Shown: in pieces, positions 11,883 through 24,104 of the stretch
Layout: every line of letters starts with the position of its first letter
Position numbering within the stretch: the first letter of the stretch is position 1
Assembly: GCA_963931925.1 (NCBI GenBank)
Contig: OZ007575.1
Location: 33,825,850-33,889,849, forward strand
Source of the DNA: Onchidella celtica
Lineage: Eukaryota; Mollusca; Gastropoda; Systellommatophora; Onchidiidae
Length of the DNA: 64,000 nucleotides
Direction: 5' to 3'
The notes under the pieces: model-generated
What the model was told of the DNA's origin: nothing
Seen by the model: only the letters and a program-made list of their open reading frames with translations
The model's database searches: none
Position numbers and translations under genes: made by a program

Positions 11883-11935
11883 ATCTATTTGTCTGTCTGT
11901 CATTTAGTCTGTCTGTCTGTGTACCTGCTTCTTAG
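11578..11935. repeat. (TCTG)n/(TCTA)n compound microsatellite
   Basis: Interleaved TCTG, TCTA and TGCC tetramers run for about 360 bases. They create three overlapping open + frames rich in Cys, Leu, Ser and Val, which are not genes. Confidence 0.95.
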
Positions 11936-12487
11936 TCTTTCTGTTATACCAATTTGCTATTCTCCCTGTTTGTGTCCTCATAATTTGCCAAAAGGTTCAA
12001 GCTTATCTTTGTACATGACAGGATGGATGTCATTACACATTATTTACACAACATGTGTTATTTCATATAGGCCACGAGATAATAACAACCCCTTCCCCTC
12101 CCAAAAACACAAACACCCCCTCCCCACCACCCTCGTCCTTCCCCCTCCCCCCCCCAAAAAAAAACCCCAACTTCCTAACCCACTCACACACTCGCGAACA
12201 AACACGAGACATCACATCAGTTATCTGCCTGCCACTCACCACCCGTCACACTAAAATGCCCGGGTACCAGCCCTTTACATAGGCCTCGTCACTTGTACCC
12301 CGATTTTTCTGACAACAAAAACGAGATAATATTTGGCAAGGATTTCTGTGTTTGTCATCTCATCGTATGGCGCATGGAACTGACATTTGGATAACAGAAT
12401 CTCTGATGCAATTCTCTATACATCCTCCTTTCTTTCTTTTTTTTTTCTTTTTCCCTTCTCTTTCTTAATCATTTTTTTTGTCTAGAG
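11936..12487. other. Unique sequence with C-rich patches
   Basis: Contains runs of C and A near 12085-12175 and a T-rich run near 12430-12480. No gene seen. It ends at the left edge of a hAT-like element. Confidence 0.4.
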
Positions 12488-13462
12488 CAGCGTTTCTCAA
12501 CCTCTCTTGTCCCATGTCCCACTTCGGTTTTTCCACAAAAATAAAGTGCATCCAACCACGATTGGGCAAAATTAGTACTGAGTATATTATATACGAAAAG
12601 ACTAAAAAAATATTTACATTTATTATTCAGTATTTAGGCATTCAATGTCAAAATTGGGGGGGAAAAAAAAAAAGTTGTATGTAGCAAAGACTCGCGTAAG
12701 AAGTAAAATCCAAACGATGCAATGAAACGCAAACTATAAGAGAAGACAGAAAGTGGCCGATATATTCGGCAACAGCCTTCTTCAAGGGGAAAAAAAAACT
12801 AAAAAACAACAAGAGAAAAAAAAGTGGGGGGGGGGGGCGAGGGGGGGGGGAATTGAACACATAAAACAAACGAACAATGAAAGATTTGAATAAGAAATGT
12901 ATAGAATCTAAACAGAATATGTTTACTTAACTGCGAGTTCTTGCTTGAACAGCTTATCTGCCAATGTGTCGAGGCTCGAGGTGACGCATTAGGTTAGTTA
13001 CCAAGATGAAGGCGCCTCAGAGCACGTCAGGGTTGGTGCGCAATGTCGGGAGTCGCAAATCTTTGCTACATACAACTTTATTTCTTTTTGCCCAATTTTG
13101 ACATTGCTTAAAGCCTTGCTGCGAGCCCACATTTTTTCTGTGATTTTTAAAAAAATAATATTTAGACATTCAAGTGCATCTTTTAAACTTTTGGGCAATG
13201 TAAGATATATATATGCTTGCCGACATAATTGTCAGCTGGTATAGATGTACATGTATGTCTTTCACTTTGATATTTTAATTCGAACTAAACAAGGAAGCCA
13301 CCAACACCACATAAACAAAACAACAGTTTATCTGTACAGTTAAGTTAGAATACACTATGAAATTGAGATTTCTCTATGAAAAGTCCTTACACCCCATTCT
13401 GAAGTCCCATGCCTCCCAAAAAATACTGCTGTGGGTCCTGCGTCCCACCTTGAGAAACACTG
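12488..13462. mobile_element. hAT-like non-autonomous DNA transposon carrying a nested repeat
   Basis: The left end reads CAGCGTTTCTCAACCTC and the right end, read from the minus strand, reads CAGTGTTTCTCAAGGTG. These fit the CAGNGTTTCTCAA ends typical of animal hAT elements. The flanking octamers GTCTAGAG (12480-12487) and ATCCAGGG (13463-13470) agree at 5 of 8 positions, as expected of an aged 8-bp target duplication. No transposase frame is present. A block at 12643-13106, found again at 57993, lies inside it. Age: old, judging from the decayed ends and duplication. Confidence 0.65.
12643..13106. repeat. Dispersed repeat (family B), copy 1, with inverted ends
   Basis: The left arm (12643-12695) and the right arm (13052-13106) are inverted copies of about 50 bases. 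Each starts CAATGTCAAAATTGG and runs into AAAGTTGTATGTAGCAAAGA. The part from 12643 to about 12943 matches 57993-58281 over most of its length, including GGCCGATAT and CAACAGCCTT segments and the closing ACTTAACTGCGAGTTCTT. On the minus strand a GGC-TGTT-GCC hairpin followed by GAA resembles part of the hammerhead motif known from Penelope-like retroelements. Either a Penelope-type terminal repeat or a foldback DNA element would explain it. The repeat is sure; the class is not. Confidence 0.7.
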
Positions 13463-13550
13463 ATCCAGGGAGGGAGAGAGAGAGAGAGAAAAAGAGGGAG
13501 AAAAGGAGAGAGAGAGTGAGTGAGAAAAGAAAATAAAGAAATTCTTTTAT
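13463..13550. repeat. (GA)n-rich purine tract
   Basis: GAGAGA runs with GAAA and GGGA interruptions immediately follow the hAT-like element. Confidence 0.85.
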
Positions 13551-14290
13551 TTTATTTCCTTACAATTTCTTCAGTGTTCCCAGCCACTGCCCCGTATAGG
13601 GTCTTTTCTTCTCTGGGGCCACTTTGTACAAGAGGCAGCAAGGGGAGAGAATGGGGCAAGGGGAGGTAATTCCTCTTCTTTCGGAGGAATCGATGAAGGG
13701 TACAATAGCAACAACCACAACCAAACCCATTTTCCATCTTTGATTCCTTTACTAAAGGGGGAAAGAACTCCCATTTTCTGTTTCTGGTGATTGCTACCCC
13801 TGATGCTGCCCAACCCCTTTCCAAGTTTTCTCATCTTCGTTGATTCCGTCAGACTTCTGTGCCGTTTGTACTTCAGTGTCCGAACTTTTTAGTTACTTGA
13901 ATATTCAGCTTTGTAATGCACCAACTTCACCACGGAACCACCTTTCTTATCTGCATAGCCCAACTTACTTCCAAATTTCTTTCTCCCGTTTTTTTTTGGG
14001 GGGGGGGGGGTGAGGGGCAACCCCCCCCCCCCCCCCACAAAAAACAGCCTAATTCCCCTGCAGTTACTTAAGGCGTATAGAGCCCTCTTGACGTCTCCTG
14101 CAGTCTGTAAATTAATGCATCATTATTTCCTTTTCATGCTCGTTCCTTTTACTCAGTATGGTGACAAACCTGTCTAGATAGTTCAAACCTGTAGCATTTT
14201 TTCCCCTTGGTATAATCGACAAGGAACCAGGTCAGCCTTCATTCTATCCTGCCATCATGTGGTACTTCTCGAGGACATTCTGTCTATTCT
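13551..14290. other. Unique sequence with a G13/C16 inverted homopolymer
   Basis: Two overlapping minus-strand frames (about 13552-13834) have no recognisable features. At 13989-14046 a T-run plus G13 faces a C16 plus A-run across a 10-base spacer. Otherwise nothing is recognised. Confidence 0.5.
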
Positions 14291-14373
14291 GAGACATTTT
14301 CTCTCTCTCTTTCTCTCCCACTCTCTCTTACTCTTTCTGTCTGTCTTTCACTCTCCTCTCTCTCTCTCTTCTT

Positions 14374-14405
<32 letters not shown>

Positions 14406-14515
14406 GATCTGTCTATCTTTCTATGTCTCCATCTCTCTGTCTTTCTGTCTCTCTCTCTCTCTCTCTCTCTCCCTCCCCTCTCTCTCTCTCCCTCTCTCTC
14501 TCTCCATCCGCTGCA
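14291..14515. repeat. CT-rich microsatellite tract
   Basis: (TC)n with (TCTA) and (TCTG) variants lies on the + strand and gives Ser/Leu-rich frames only. Confidence 0.9.
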
Positions 14516-14899
14516 TGGAATCACCGATTTCCTTGCTCACCCCCTTGGCCTCCAATACTCACCCTGTCCATCCCCTCCACAGGTTTCAAATTCCTTCACA
14601 ATTCTGTCTTTGTTCTCCCTCCCTTCCTCCGTTTCCTTGAGTCCTCTACCCTCCCTCCTCCTCTCCCTCTCTTCCTTTCTGATCCACTCTCTCCATCGGG
14701 GTGATTGGTGGGCGCTTCTGGTAGGGTTTCCCCTCTGTCATGTCATTCTTTTATACGTTTTATGTCTACCGTCTTCCCTTTTCCAAGCTGGACATGGCCA
14801 CTATGGTATCGGCGTACTTTCTCGAAATTCAAACTCAGATTCAAAATTCTCTCCATCCAACTTCTATCTCCGGCCTTCCTTCTCTTTCGGAGACTATTC
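14516..14899. other. Pyrimidine-leaning unique sequence before the large minisatellite
   Basis: C- and T-rich but not periodic. The last part already contains TCTCTTTCGGAGACTATTC, a diverged relative of the minisatellite unit. No coding signal. Confidence 0.4.
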
Positions 14900-17800
14900 T
14901 TTCTTATCTCTCTGAGTTTATCCTTTCTTTCTTCTCTGAGTTTATCCTTTCTTCCTTCTCTCTTTCCTTTCTTTCTTCTCTCTCTGATTGAGTTTATTCT
15001 TTCTTCTCTCCCTGAGTTTATCCTTTCTTTCTTCTCTCTCTGAGTTTATCCTTTCTTCCTTCTCTCTTTCCTTTCTTTCTTCTCTCTCGGATTGAGTTTA
15101 TTCTTTCTTCTCTCCCTGAGTTTATCCTTTCTTTCTTCTCTCTCTGAGTTATCCTTTCTTCCTTCTCTCTTTCCTTTCTTTCTTCTCTCTCTGATTGAGT
15201 TTATTCTTTCTTCTCCCCAGAGTTTATCCTTTCTTTCTTCTCTCTCTGAGTTTATCCTTTCTTTCTTCTCTCTCTGAGTTTATCCTTTCTTTCTTCTCTC
15301 TCTATCCTTTCTTTCTTCTCTCTCTGAGTTTATCCTTTCTTTCTTCTCTCTCTGAGTTTATCCTTTCTTTCTTCTCTCTCTCTGAGTTTATCTTTTCTTT
15401 CTTCTCTCCCTTTCTTTCTTCTCTCTCTGAGTTTATCCTTTCTTTCTTCTCTCTCTGAGTTTATCCTTTCTTTCTTCTCTCTCTGAGTTTATCCTTTCTT
15501 TCTTCTCTCTCTGAGTTTATCCTTTCTTTCTTCTCTCTCTCTGACTTTATCCTTTCTTTCTTTTCTCTCTCTCTCTGAGTTTATCCTTTCTTTCTTCTAT
15601 CTCTCTCTGAGTTTATCCTTTCTTTCTTCTCTCTCTGACTTTATCCTTTCTTTCTTCTATCTCTCTCTCTGAGTTTATCTTCTTTCTTCCTTCTATCTCT
15701 CTCTGAGTTTATCCTTTCTTTCTTCTCTCTCTGACTTTATCCTTTCTTTCTTCTATCTCTGACTTTATCCTTTCTTTCTTCTATCTCTCTCTGAGTTTAT
15801 CCTTTCTTTCTTCTATCTCTCTCTGACTTTATCCTTTCTTTCTTCTCTCTCTGACTTTATCCTTTCTTTCTTCTATCTCTGAGTTTATCCTTTCTTTCTT
15901 CTATCTCTGAGTTTATCCTTTCTTTCTTCTATCTCTGAGTTTATCCTTTCTTTCTTCTATCTCTGACTTTATCCTTTCTTTCTTCTATCTCTGACTTTAT
16001 CCTTTCTTTCTTCTATCTCTCTCTGAGTTTATCCTTTCTTTCTTCTATCTATCCTTTCTTTCTTCTCTCTCTGAGTTTATCCTTTCTTTCTTCTCTCTCT
16101 GAGTTTAGCCTTTCTTTCTTCTCTCTCTGACTTTATCCTTTCTTTCTTCTATCTCTGAGTTTATCCTTTCTTTCTTCTATCTCTGACTTTATCCTTTCTT
16201 TCTTCTATCTCTGACTTTATCCTTTCTTTCTTCTATCTCTGACTTTATCCTTTCTTTCTTCTATCTCTCTGACTTTATCCTTTCTTTCTTCTATCTCTGA
16301 CTTTATCCTTTCTTTCTTCTATCTCTGAGTTTATCCTTTCTTTCTTCTGTCTCTGAGTTTATCCTTTCTTTCTTCTATCTCTGAGTTTATCCTTTCTTTC
16401 TTCTATCTCTGACTTTATCCTTTCTTTCTTCTATCTCTGACTTTATCCTTTCTTTCTTCTATCTCTCTCTGAGTTTATCCTTTCTTTCTTCTATCTATCC
16501 TTTCTTTCTTCTATCTCTGAGTTTATCCTTTCTTTCTTCTCTCTCTGAGTTTAGCCTTTCTTTCTTCTCTCTCTGACTTTATCCTTTCTTTCTTCTATCT
16601 CTGACTTTATCCTTTCTTTCTTCTCTCTCTGAGTTTATCCTTTCTTTCTTCTATCTCTGACTTTATCCTTTCTTTCTTCTATCTCTGACTTTATCCTTTC
16701 TTTCTTCTCTCTCTGAGTTTATCCTTCCTTTCTTCTCTCTCTGAGTTTATCCTTCCTTTCTTCTCTCTCTGACTTTATCCTTTCTTTCTTCTCTCTCTGG
16801 GGCCACCCGTTCTTTCTTCTCTCTCTGAGTTTATCCTTTCTTTCTTCTATCTCTGACTTTATCCTTTCTTTCTTCTCTCTCTGACTTTATCCTTTCTTTC
16901 TTCTATCTCTGACTTTATCCTTTCTTTCTTCTATCTCTGAGTTTATCCTTTCTTTCTTCTATCTCTGAGTTTATCCTTTCTTTCTTCTATCTCTGAGTTT
17001 ATCCTTTCTTTCCTCTATCTCTGAGTTTATCCTTTCTTTCATCTCTGACTTTATCCTTTCTTTCTTCTATCTCTGAGTTTATCCTTTCTTTCTTCTATCT
17101 CTCTCTGAGTTTATCCTTTCTTTCTTCTCTCTCTGACTTTATCCTTTCTTTCTTCTATCTCTGAGTTTATCCTTTCCTTCTTCTATCTCTGAGTTTATCC
17201 TTTCTTTCTTCTATCTCTCTCTGAGTTTATCCTTTCTTTCTTCTATCTCTCTCTGAGTTTATCCTTTCTTTCTTCTCTCTCTGACTTTATCCTTTCTTTC
17301 TTCTATCTCTGAGTTTATCCTTTCTTTCTTCTATCTCTGAGTTTATCCTTTCTTTCTTCTATCTCTGAGTTTATCCTTTCTTTCTTCTATCTCTGAGTTT
17401 ATCCTTTCTTTCTTCTATCTCTGACTTTATCCTTTCTTTCTTCCCTCTCTGACTTTATCCTTTCTTTCTTCCCTCTCTGAGGCCACCCGTTCTTTCCTCT
17501 ATCTCTGACTTTATCCTTTCTTTCTTCTATCTCTGAGTCCATCCTTTCTTTCCTCTATCTCTGACTTTATCCTTTCTTTCTTCTATCTCTGAGTCCATCC
17601 TTTCTTTCTTCCCTCTCTGACTTTATCCTTTCTTTCTTCCCTCTCTGACGTTATCCTTTCTTTCTTCTATCTCTATCCTTTCTTTCTTCTCTCTCTGACT
17701 TTATCCTTTCTTTCTTCTCTCTCTGACTTTATCCTTTCTTTCTTCTATCTCTGACTTTATCCTTTCTTTCTTCTCTCTCTGACTTTATCCTTTCTTTCTT

Positions 17801-18968
17801 CTATCTCTGACTTTATCCTTTCTTTCTTCTCTCTCTCTCTGACTTTATCCTTTCTTTCTTCTATCTCTGTCTTTATCCTTTCTTTCTTCTATCTCTGACT
17901 ATCCTTTCTTTCTTCTATCTCTGAGTTTATCCTTTCTTTCTTCTATCTCTGACTTTATCCTTTCTTTCTTCTATCTCTGACTTTATCCTTTCTTTCTTCT
18001 ATCTCTGACTTTATCCTTTCTTTCTTCTATCTCTGAGTTTATCCTTTCTTTCTTCTATCTCTGACTTTATCCTTTCTTTCTTCTATCTCTGACTTTATCC
18101 TTTCTTTCTTCTATCTCTGACTTTATCCTTTCTTTCCTCTATCTCTGACTTTATCCTTTCTTTCTTCTATCTCTGAGTTTATCCTTTCTTTCTTCTATCT
18201 CTGACTTTATCCTTTCTTTCTTCTATCTCTGACTTTATCCTTTCTTTCTTCTAACTTTATCCTTTCTTTCCTCTATCTCTGACTTTATCCTTTCTTTCTT
18301 CTAACTTTATCCTTTCTTTCCTCTATCTCTGACTTTATCCTTTCTTTCTTCTATCTCTGACTTTATCCTTTCTTTCTTCTATCTCTGAGTTTATCCTTTC
18401 TTTCTTCTATCTCTGACTTTATCCTTTCTTTCTTCTCTCTCTCTCTGAGTTTGTCCTTTCTTTCTTCTATCTCTGACTTTATCCTTTCTTTCTTCTCTCT
18501 CTCTCTGAGTTTATCCTTTCTTTCTTCTATCTCTGACTTTATCCTTTCTTTCTTCTATCTCTGACTCTATCCTTTCTTTCTTCTCTCTCTGACTTTATCT
18601 TTTCTTTCTTCTATCTCTGACTTTATCCTTTCTTTCTTCTCTCTCTCTCTCTCTGACTTTATCCTTTCGTTCTTCTATCTCTGACTTTATCCTTTCTTTC
18701 TTCTCTCTCTCTCTGAGTTTATCCTTTCTTTCTTCTCTCTCTTTCTGAGTTTATCCTTTCTTTCTTCTCTCTCTCTGAGTTTATCCTTTCTTTCTTCTCT
18801 CTCTCTCTGAGTTTATCCTTTCTTTCTTCTCTCTCTCAGAGTTTATCCTTTCTTTCTTCTCTCTCTCTGAGTTTATCCTTTCTTTCTTCTCTCTCTCTGA
18901 GTTTATCCTTTCTTTCTTCTCTCTCTCTGAGTTTATCCTCTCTTTCTTCTCCCTCTGAGTCTACCCTC
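14900..18968. repeat. 4.1-kb polypyrimidine minisatellite, about 28-bp unit
   Basis: Roughly 140 copies of a unit containing TTTATCCTTTCTTTCTTC, followed by TATCTCT or TCTCTCT and then GAG or GAC. Unit length varies by 2-base steps because the (TC) part expands. Apart from one GA step per unit the + strand is almost all pyrimidine. The left flank (14900-15300) holds longer, more diverged units with TCCTTCTCTCTTTCC inserts. The GAC form dominates the middle, and the right edge (18700-18950) returns to GAG with expanded TC. Rare GGCCACCCGTTC interruptions occur near 16800 and 17483. Such strand asymmetry is compatible with triplex formation. The open frames at the left edge are composition artefacts. 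Confidence 0.95.
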
Positions 18969-20714
18969 TTTTCTCACAATTTTCGCTCTGATCCGATCTT
19001 CGAACTCTGGTTCACCGAAAGACCTCTCAGTCTCAGTAAAAATAAAAGAGGTCAGTCACACCCAGAGGTCAGTCACTGCACCCTCTCCCACCCACAGCAT
19101 GTCCTCCCCACAGCTTTTATACCCCCGCCCCCCTCCCCTCCTCCTCTTTTTTTCACTCACTCTGTTCACGGATATTACGCTATCGCTGATGGTTTGGGGT
19201 CCACCAATGAGCACTGTTCATTTCTGCATTCTGTCTATCACGTATCTTTTTCCTACAACTAACTGACCAACATCATGTCATGCAACTCTCTTTTCTTTTC
19301 TCTCATTCTTGAACCCCCCGCCCCCCTTTCCCCCTCAGAACCCCCACCCCAACCCCTGTCCTGTTCAGAGGACCCGTTACTTGAAAGGTTATCCCATTCA
19401 GAGCAGTTAATGGTGCACATCTGAGTCTTAGAGGAAACGGGTTTAGTGTTTCTGGCATTAGTCTGAGGCAACTCTGTCGGGGGGGGGGGGGGGGGGAAGG
19501 AATTTGGGAAAGGGGGGGGGATGAGGAGGAAAGATAGAGGGAGAGATACCGAAAAGAAATGAAGAAATAATTATTTTTTTTACAGTTCTGTTCTAATTTG
19601 TTAATAACTTAGGGGCATGGAAAACATTGCATTTTGGCCCCACATTTATAGCTCATACCAAGTCGTATTGCGAAATCACAGTTTTTTTGTTGTTGTTTTT
19701 TGTTGTTGTTGTTGTTGTTTTCTTTGTTAACTTTGGCGGTGGGACGAGAGCAGGTCGTAGACAAATGTCAGAAACAGAGAGTGCTTGCGTACAAATGTGT
19801 CTCGGTCTGAGATAACCAACATTGAAATTTTGTGTATTTAGAAGATCGAAGAATCAGAATTTGACGTGGCTAAAAGTAAATTTTGTTGTTCAAAACGCTA
19901 TAAAAATAACAATTTTTCCTATCCTTCCAGCCAGATACTCACTAATTATATTTAAACAATACGGCGGCAGAGGAATTGTCCCAGAAATTATACATAAACA
20001 CAACGATTTGTTCTATCTAGACCAGGCTGGGATGAGTTAAGAAAAAGTAAAGAAAAATCCAACAATAAAGTTCAGTCTCCAAGCTGCACAAACGGTTGCA
20101 CGCTCTTGCAGTTGTGAAAATTACCAGGGACAAATGCGAACATATGAGAGACATTGGACGTGGCAACCACAGAGGGAATTGCCTTCAAAATGTACAGATT
20201 GTGTTAGGTCGGAGAATTAAGACTGGAGCGGTATTGGTTTACTTAAAATTGGCCGCAAGATTTGTCTTATCCAATTGGTGATGTTGTCCCTGTTGCCCCA
20301 GTTGTTAGACTTAGGAATAGGAGTGGCTCTGTGTGAGTGTGTGCGTGTGTGTGCATATGTGTGTGTATGTGTTTGAAAGAGAGAGTGTGGGGAGGAAGGG
20401 GGGGGGATAGAAATAGAGACTGAGACGCTATCTTAAATAAGAAAAGGTTCATTACTTCACCAATATTTGTGATAAAATAATGTGCAAAGTATTCATATGT
20501 GCAGATGCGACGTTTTGTTTTTTGGAGGTCCAGCTTGGGCCATTTCTTTTGCTAGTCTCAGACTATATTTCTCTCCTTCATTTCTACACAAATGTTATTT
20601 AAATGTTTGTTCCATTTCCCAAATTTTATTGATGATTGCTGTTGGTAGTTTTCGATGGTGTCTCGATTTGAATTTACCTTAATGTTTTTTCTGAACAGTT
20701 CGTACGAAGGAACT
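18969..20714. other. Unique intronic sequence with short repeats
   Basis: AGAGGTCAGTCAC occurs twice within 35 bases near 19045-19075. A G-run of about 17 lies at 19481-19497. A (TTG)n run lies at about 19686-19722, and a (GT)-rich patch at 20325-20375. Nothing gene-like was found. Confidence 0.45.
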
Positions 20715-20733
20715 AGAGGAATTATTCTCTCTC

Positions 20734-20796
<63 letters not shown>

Positions 20797-20875
20797 CTCT
20801 GTCTCTCTCTCTCTCTCTCTGTGTCTCTGTCTGTCTGTCTGTCTGTTTGTCTCTCTCTCTCTGTGACTCTGTCTC

Positions 20876-20919
<44 letters not shown>

Positions 20920-20945
20920 CCTGTCTCTTTCTCTCTCCCCTCCCT
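20715..20945. repeat. (TC)n microsatellite with (TCTG) interruptions
   Basis: A near-pure CT tract gives Ser/Leu (+) and Arg/Glu (-) frames that are not genes. Confidence 0.95.
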
Positions 20946-23147
20946 TCCCCCTATTGTGCCCACTTTTCCCCATTTTATTACTATTTTCACAGTCATCATC
21001 CTCTTTTCCTGTTCTTCTGTCCTCGTGCGACACTCAGTGAATCATTTGGTTTTTCTGGCATTTTTTCCTTCCTTTTATTTGTTCCTCTCTCCATCTTCGA
21101 TATTTACGATGACACTCCATCTATTCATCATTTTTATCTTCTTCTCCTCTCTTCCTCTCTTACATAATATACATGTATACACGCACATTTTTTAAACTCT
21201 TCCCTCTTTAAGCATCCTATTGTTGTCTTTGCTATTTCTCACTTCTTCCCCGCCTCCTCATTTCATCTCCCACCCTGACTCCACTGACGACCTTTCCGGT
21301 GACTCAGTGTATCAGAACCCACAAATATGTGGTTGACACCTCTGTCTCCATACACTCCAAAAACTCACTTTTGTCCAGCTCACCAATGCCCTCATTCACG
21401 TCATCTTCTCTTACTGCATCACCCTGACCCTCCGAACACACCCAGCGCCTCCATCTCCGAAACACACCTCTTTCTAACATCTCTTATCTTTCCCTGACAT
21501 CTTCCACCAAGCTTCCTTTTCATTATAATTTTTTTTTCCTGCCATATTTTTGTTGATTCACTTCACGCCCATCAACGAAGTGTGTATATATTCCAACAAG
21601 TTCAACTCTGGATCCACCACTCCTCGTTCTATAAAAGAAAAAAATTAAAAATCACATGAATGATAATATTTTATATTCGTTTAAAACTCCTTTCCGCCCT
21701 CTGAAATGACCGTCTTTCTCCCCTCTGGATTCCTCTACACTCTTTTACTCACTCCCTCCCAGCCCTGGCTACTCACCCTCGGAGTCCAGGCTCTCTGATT
21801 TCCCCCTGTACCCAGTACCCCTGAAGACCTCCGCCCTGTTCTCTTCCAGCTGAATCTAAAAAGCACCGGGCTAGCGGACAATGGCAAGTGGCCGTTGCTT
21901 GTGTTTGGCTAGGGCCGATCTTTTGTGTTGGTGGGGCTCCAGTGCATTGAACAGAGATCGATTCCCCTTTCGGTCAAAATGTAACGAAAACAGTGCTCTC
22001 CCCTTGTCTTGTTGCTGTTCCGGGTCTTCTCTGCCCTTTTTTTTTTCCTCCTCCCCTGTCTTGAAAATTCTCCTCTCATTCGTCATCGCCCATTTCATCC
22101 ATTTCTCCACATTGCCTTGATCAGTGCTATTCCCAGCAATTTCTAGCGTTTCTTTTTTTAAATACACTTGTCCATTTATTCAATGCTTTACGGCTGTCTT
22201 TCTCAGTTTTCTTTACATCAAAATAGCACAAAGTTTTCTGGCTCCACTGTGTTCTTCCATCCATTTGCCCGGACGTCATTGTGTTTTCTACTTACAGCAG
22301 TTTCAGCTGACAGTTTTAATAATAATTCAGAAAAAAAAAATCCGTCATTTTCTTGGGGGGGGGGGGGGGGGGAGGGAGGGAGTTGTCCCTTCAGATTGCT
22401 GTTTCTGTTTTTCTTTTTCTATAGAACACTTAAATGGACCTTGTATTTTTGTGTTCCTGATTGTTAATCCCGGATTTTTAGCTGTCATATTTTATTTTTT
22501 TTAAAGTTAATAAATAAGAATAATAAAAGAAAGCCCTTTTCATGCCTTCAGACATACATTTCGTTTATTTATATCTTCTCAGTTTCCATTCGCTTGATGT
22601 TTTTGTTTTCGTGGAATTATCCGTCATCAGTTATAACATCGCCTTTCTTGGTGCTGTTCCGTCATTTCTCGGAATTATACCTTTTGTGTCACGAGTAATT
22701 TATCGTATGATTTGTTGAAGTCAGCGTACTTTTATCAAATCTCTCTTTTTCCCCATGTTTACATTGCTGTCATCTCTGTCTTCCTTTATCAGAATTATCA
22801 TAGTCTTCATCACTATGCCACAGGTGGATTATTTCAAAACTGGACCATAGGTGGGTTCTAATTGACGTTGCATTGCTTCAGAACACTAAATGTGGTTTTC
22901 TAATTTGCCCACCTTACTGGTTCTTGTCCACAGCATCCGCTCCGCTATTTTTACGGAAAATGACGTATGAAAAACTCCATTTGTAACTATAGCGCAGAGG
23001 AACGGATACTGTGGAAGAGTATATACAAAGGCAAAGACTGTTTTATATTTTCATACGTCATTTTCCTTAAAGGAAAACGGGACGGTTGCTGTGTACAAGA
23101 CAACCAAGGCGTACCAACTCTTTTATAATACATTCCTGTGACGACAA

Positions 23148-23148
<1 letters not shown>
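20946..23148. other. Unique intronic sequence with an 18-bp inverted repeat
   Basis: Pyrimidine-leaning to about 21850. Frames on both strands near 21870-22500 overlap and are featureless. A G-run lies at about 22357-22374. A perfect 18-bp inverted repeat, GAAAATGACGTATGAAAA, occupies 22956-22973 and 23048-23065, with a 74-base spacer; each arm contains a TGACGTA half of a CRE-like site. Confidence 0.5.
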
Positions 23149-23223
<75 letters not shown>

Positions 23224-23262
23224 GGTGGGTGGGTGTGTGTGTGTATGTGTGTGTTGAGGGGG
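23149..23262. repeat. (GT)n microsatellite
   Basis: About 35 GT units are followed by (GGGT)n and a shorter GT run, ending at a G-run near 23260. Frames repeating CV and HT are artefacts. Confidence 0.95.
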
Positions 23263-23801
23263 GGGGTTAGATTTTAATTCTGTGCCACACGACTGGTCCT
23301 TTCTTGTACTTTTCATTACTTTCTCCTTCCCTCCTCCTCCATCTCACCCGCCCACCCTCCCCAAACTAATTCCACCCCCTCTCCACAATGCCCTGTTTTG
23401 GGCAGTCTTTGGTCCACCACTGGTACTGGAGGAATGGGTCCCCGGCTCTTGGAATGAAATGGAAATGTTATTTCTCTCAGCAGATCTCTTAAAGACTATT
23501 TAGTTTTACCTCCATTTACGGCCGCCGGCTTGTGTTCCCAGCGTTCCCCCTTTTGTTTGTCGTCCTCTTGCTCCGCTCTCCAGCCGCCCCAAACCAATCT
23601 TGGGGGCCTTTTGTCTTAGCTCCCGTTGTCCAAGACGCCGTGGCGCTACAAGTGCTCGTCTAGATTTTTCTTCCTTGTGTTCTGTCCCGAGCACCACGAG
23701 TACGAGTGTTCTGTTTCTTCTACTTTCTCTCTGTCTATTTCTTCAGCAGTGAAATTAGGTATTCTCTCGTCTGATATTGTTTCTGTCTCATTCTCTCGTT
23801 T

Positions 23802-23804
<3 letters not shown>
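23263..23804. other. Unique intronic sequence; nothing recognised
   Basis: Mixed composition, C-rich near 23320-23390. A 63-codon minus-strand frame at 23506-23697 has Arg/Gly-rich composition but no family resemblance or splice context. Confidence 0.4.
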
Positions 23805-23888
<84 letters not shown>

Positions 23889-23915
23889 CTGGTCTTCGTC
23901 TGTCAGTCTGTCTGA

Positions 23916-23950
<35 letters not shown>

Positions 23951-23952
23951 AT
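23805..23952. repeat. (TC)n microsatellite
   Basis: TC repeats with GTCTG interruptions over about 150 bases. Frames here are artefacts. Confidence 0.95.
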
Positions 23953-24104
23953 TTTCGCATTTTTTTTGTGTGCGTCTCATAAAAAAAGCAAGATTTTAGA
24001 TTGATGCGTTTTGTAGGTCTCCTTTTTCTATACAGACAAATGTTGGAGATATACGTGGATGAGTAGAATATGGGCTTTTCCTGAATGCAGCTTTACCCAT
24101 AATG

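Noticed and set aside
11572-12254. Cys/Leu/Ser/Val-rich frames resembling a CLSV repeat protein
   Set aside because: Translation of (TCTG)n and (TCTA)n.
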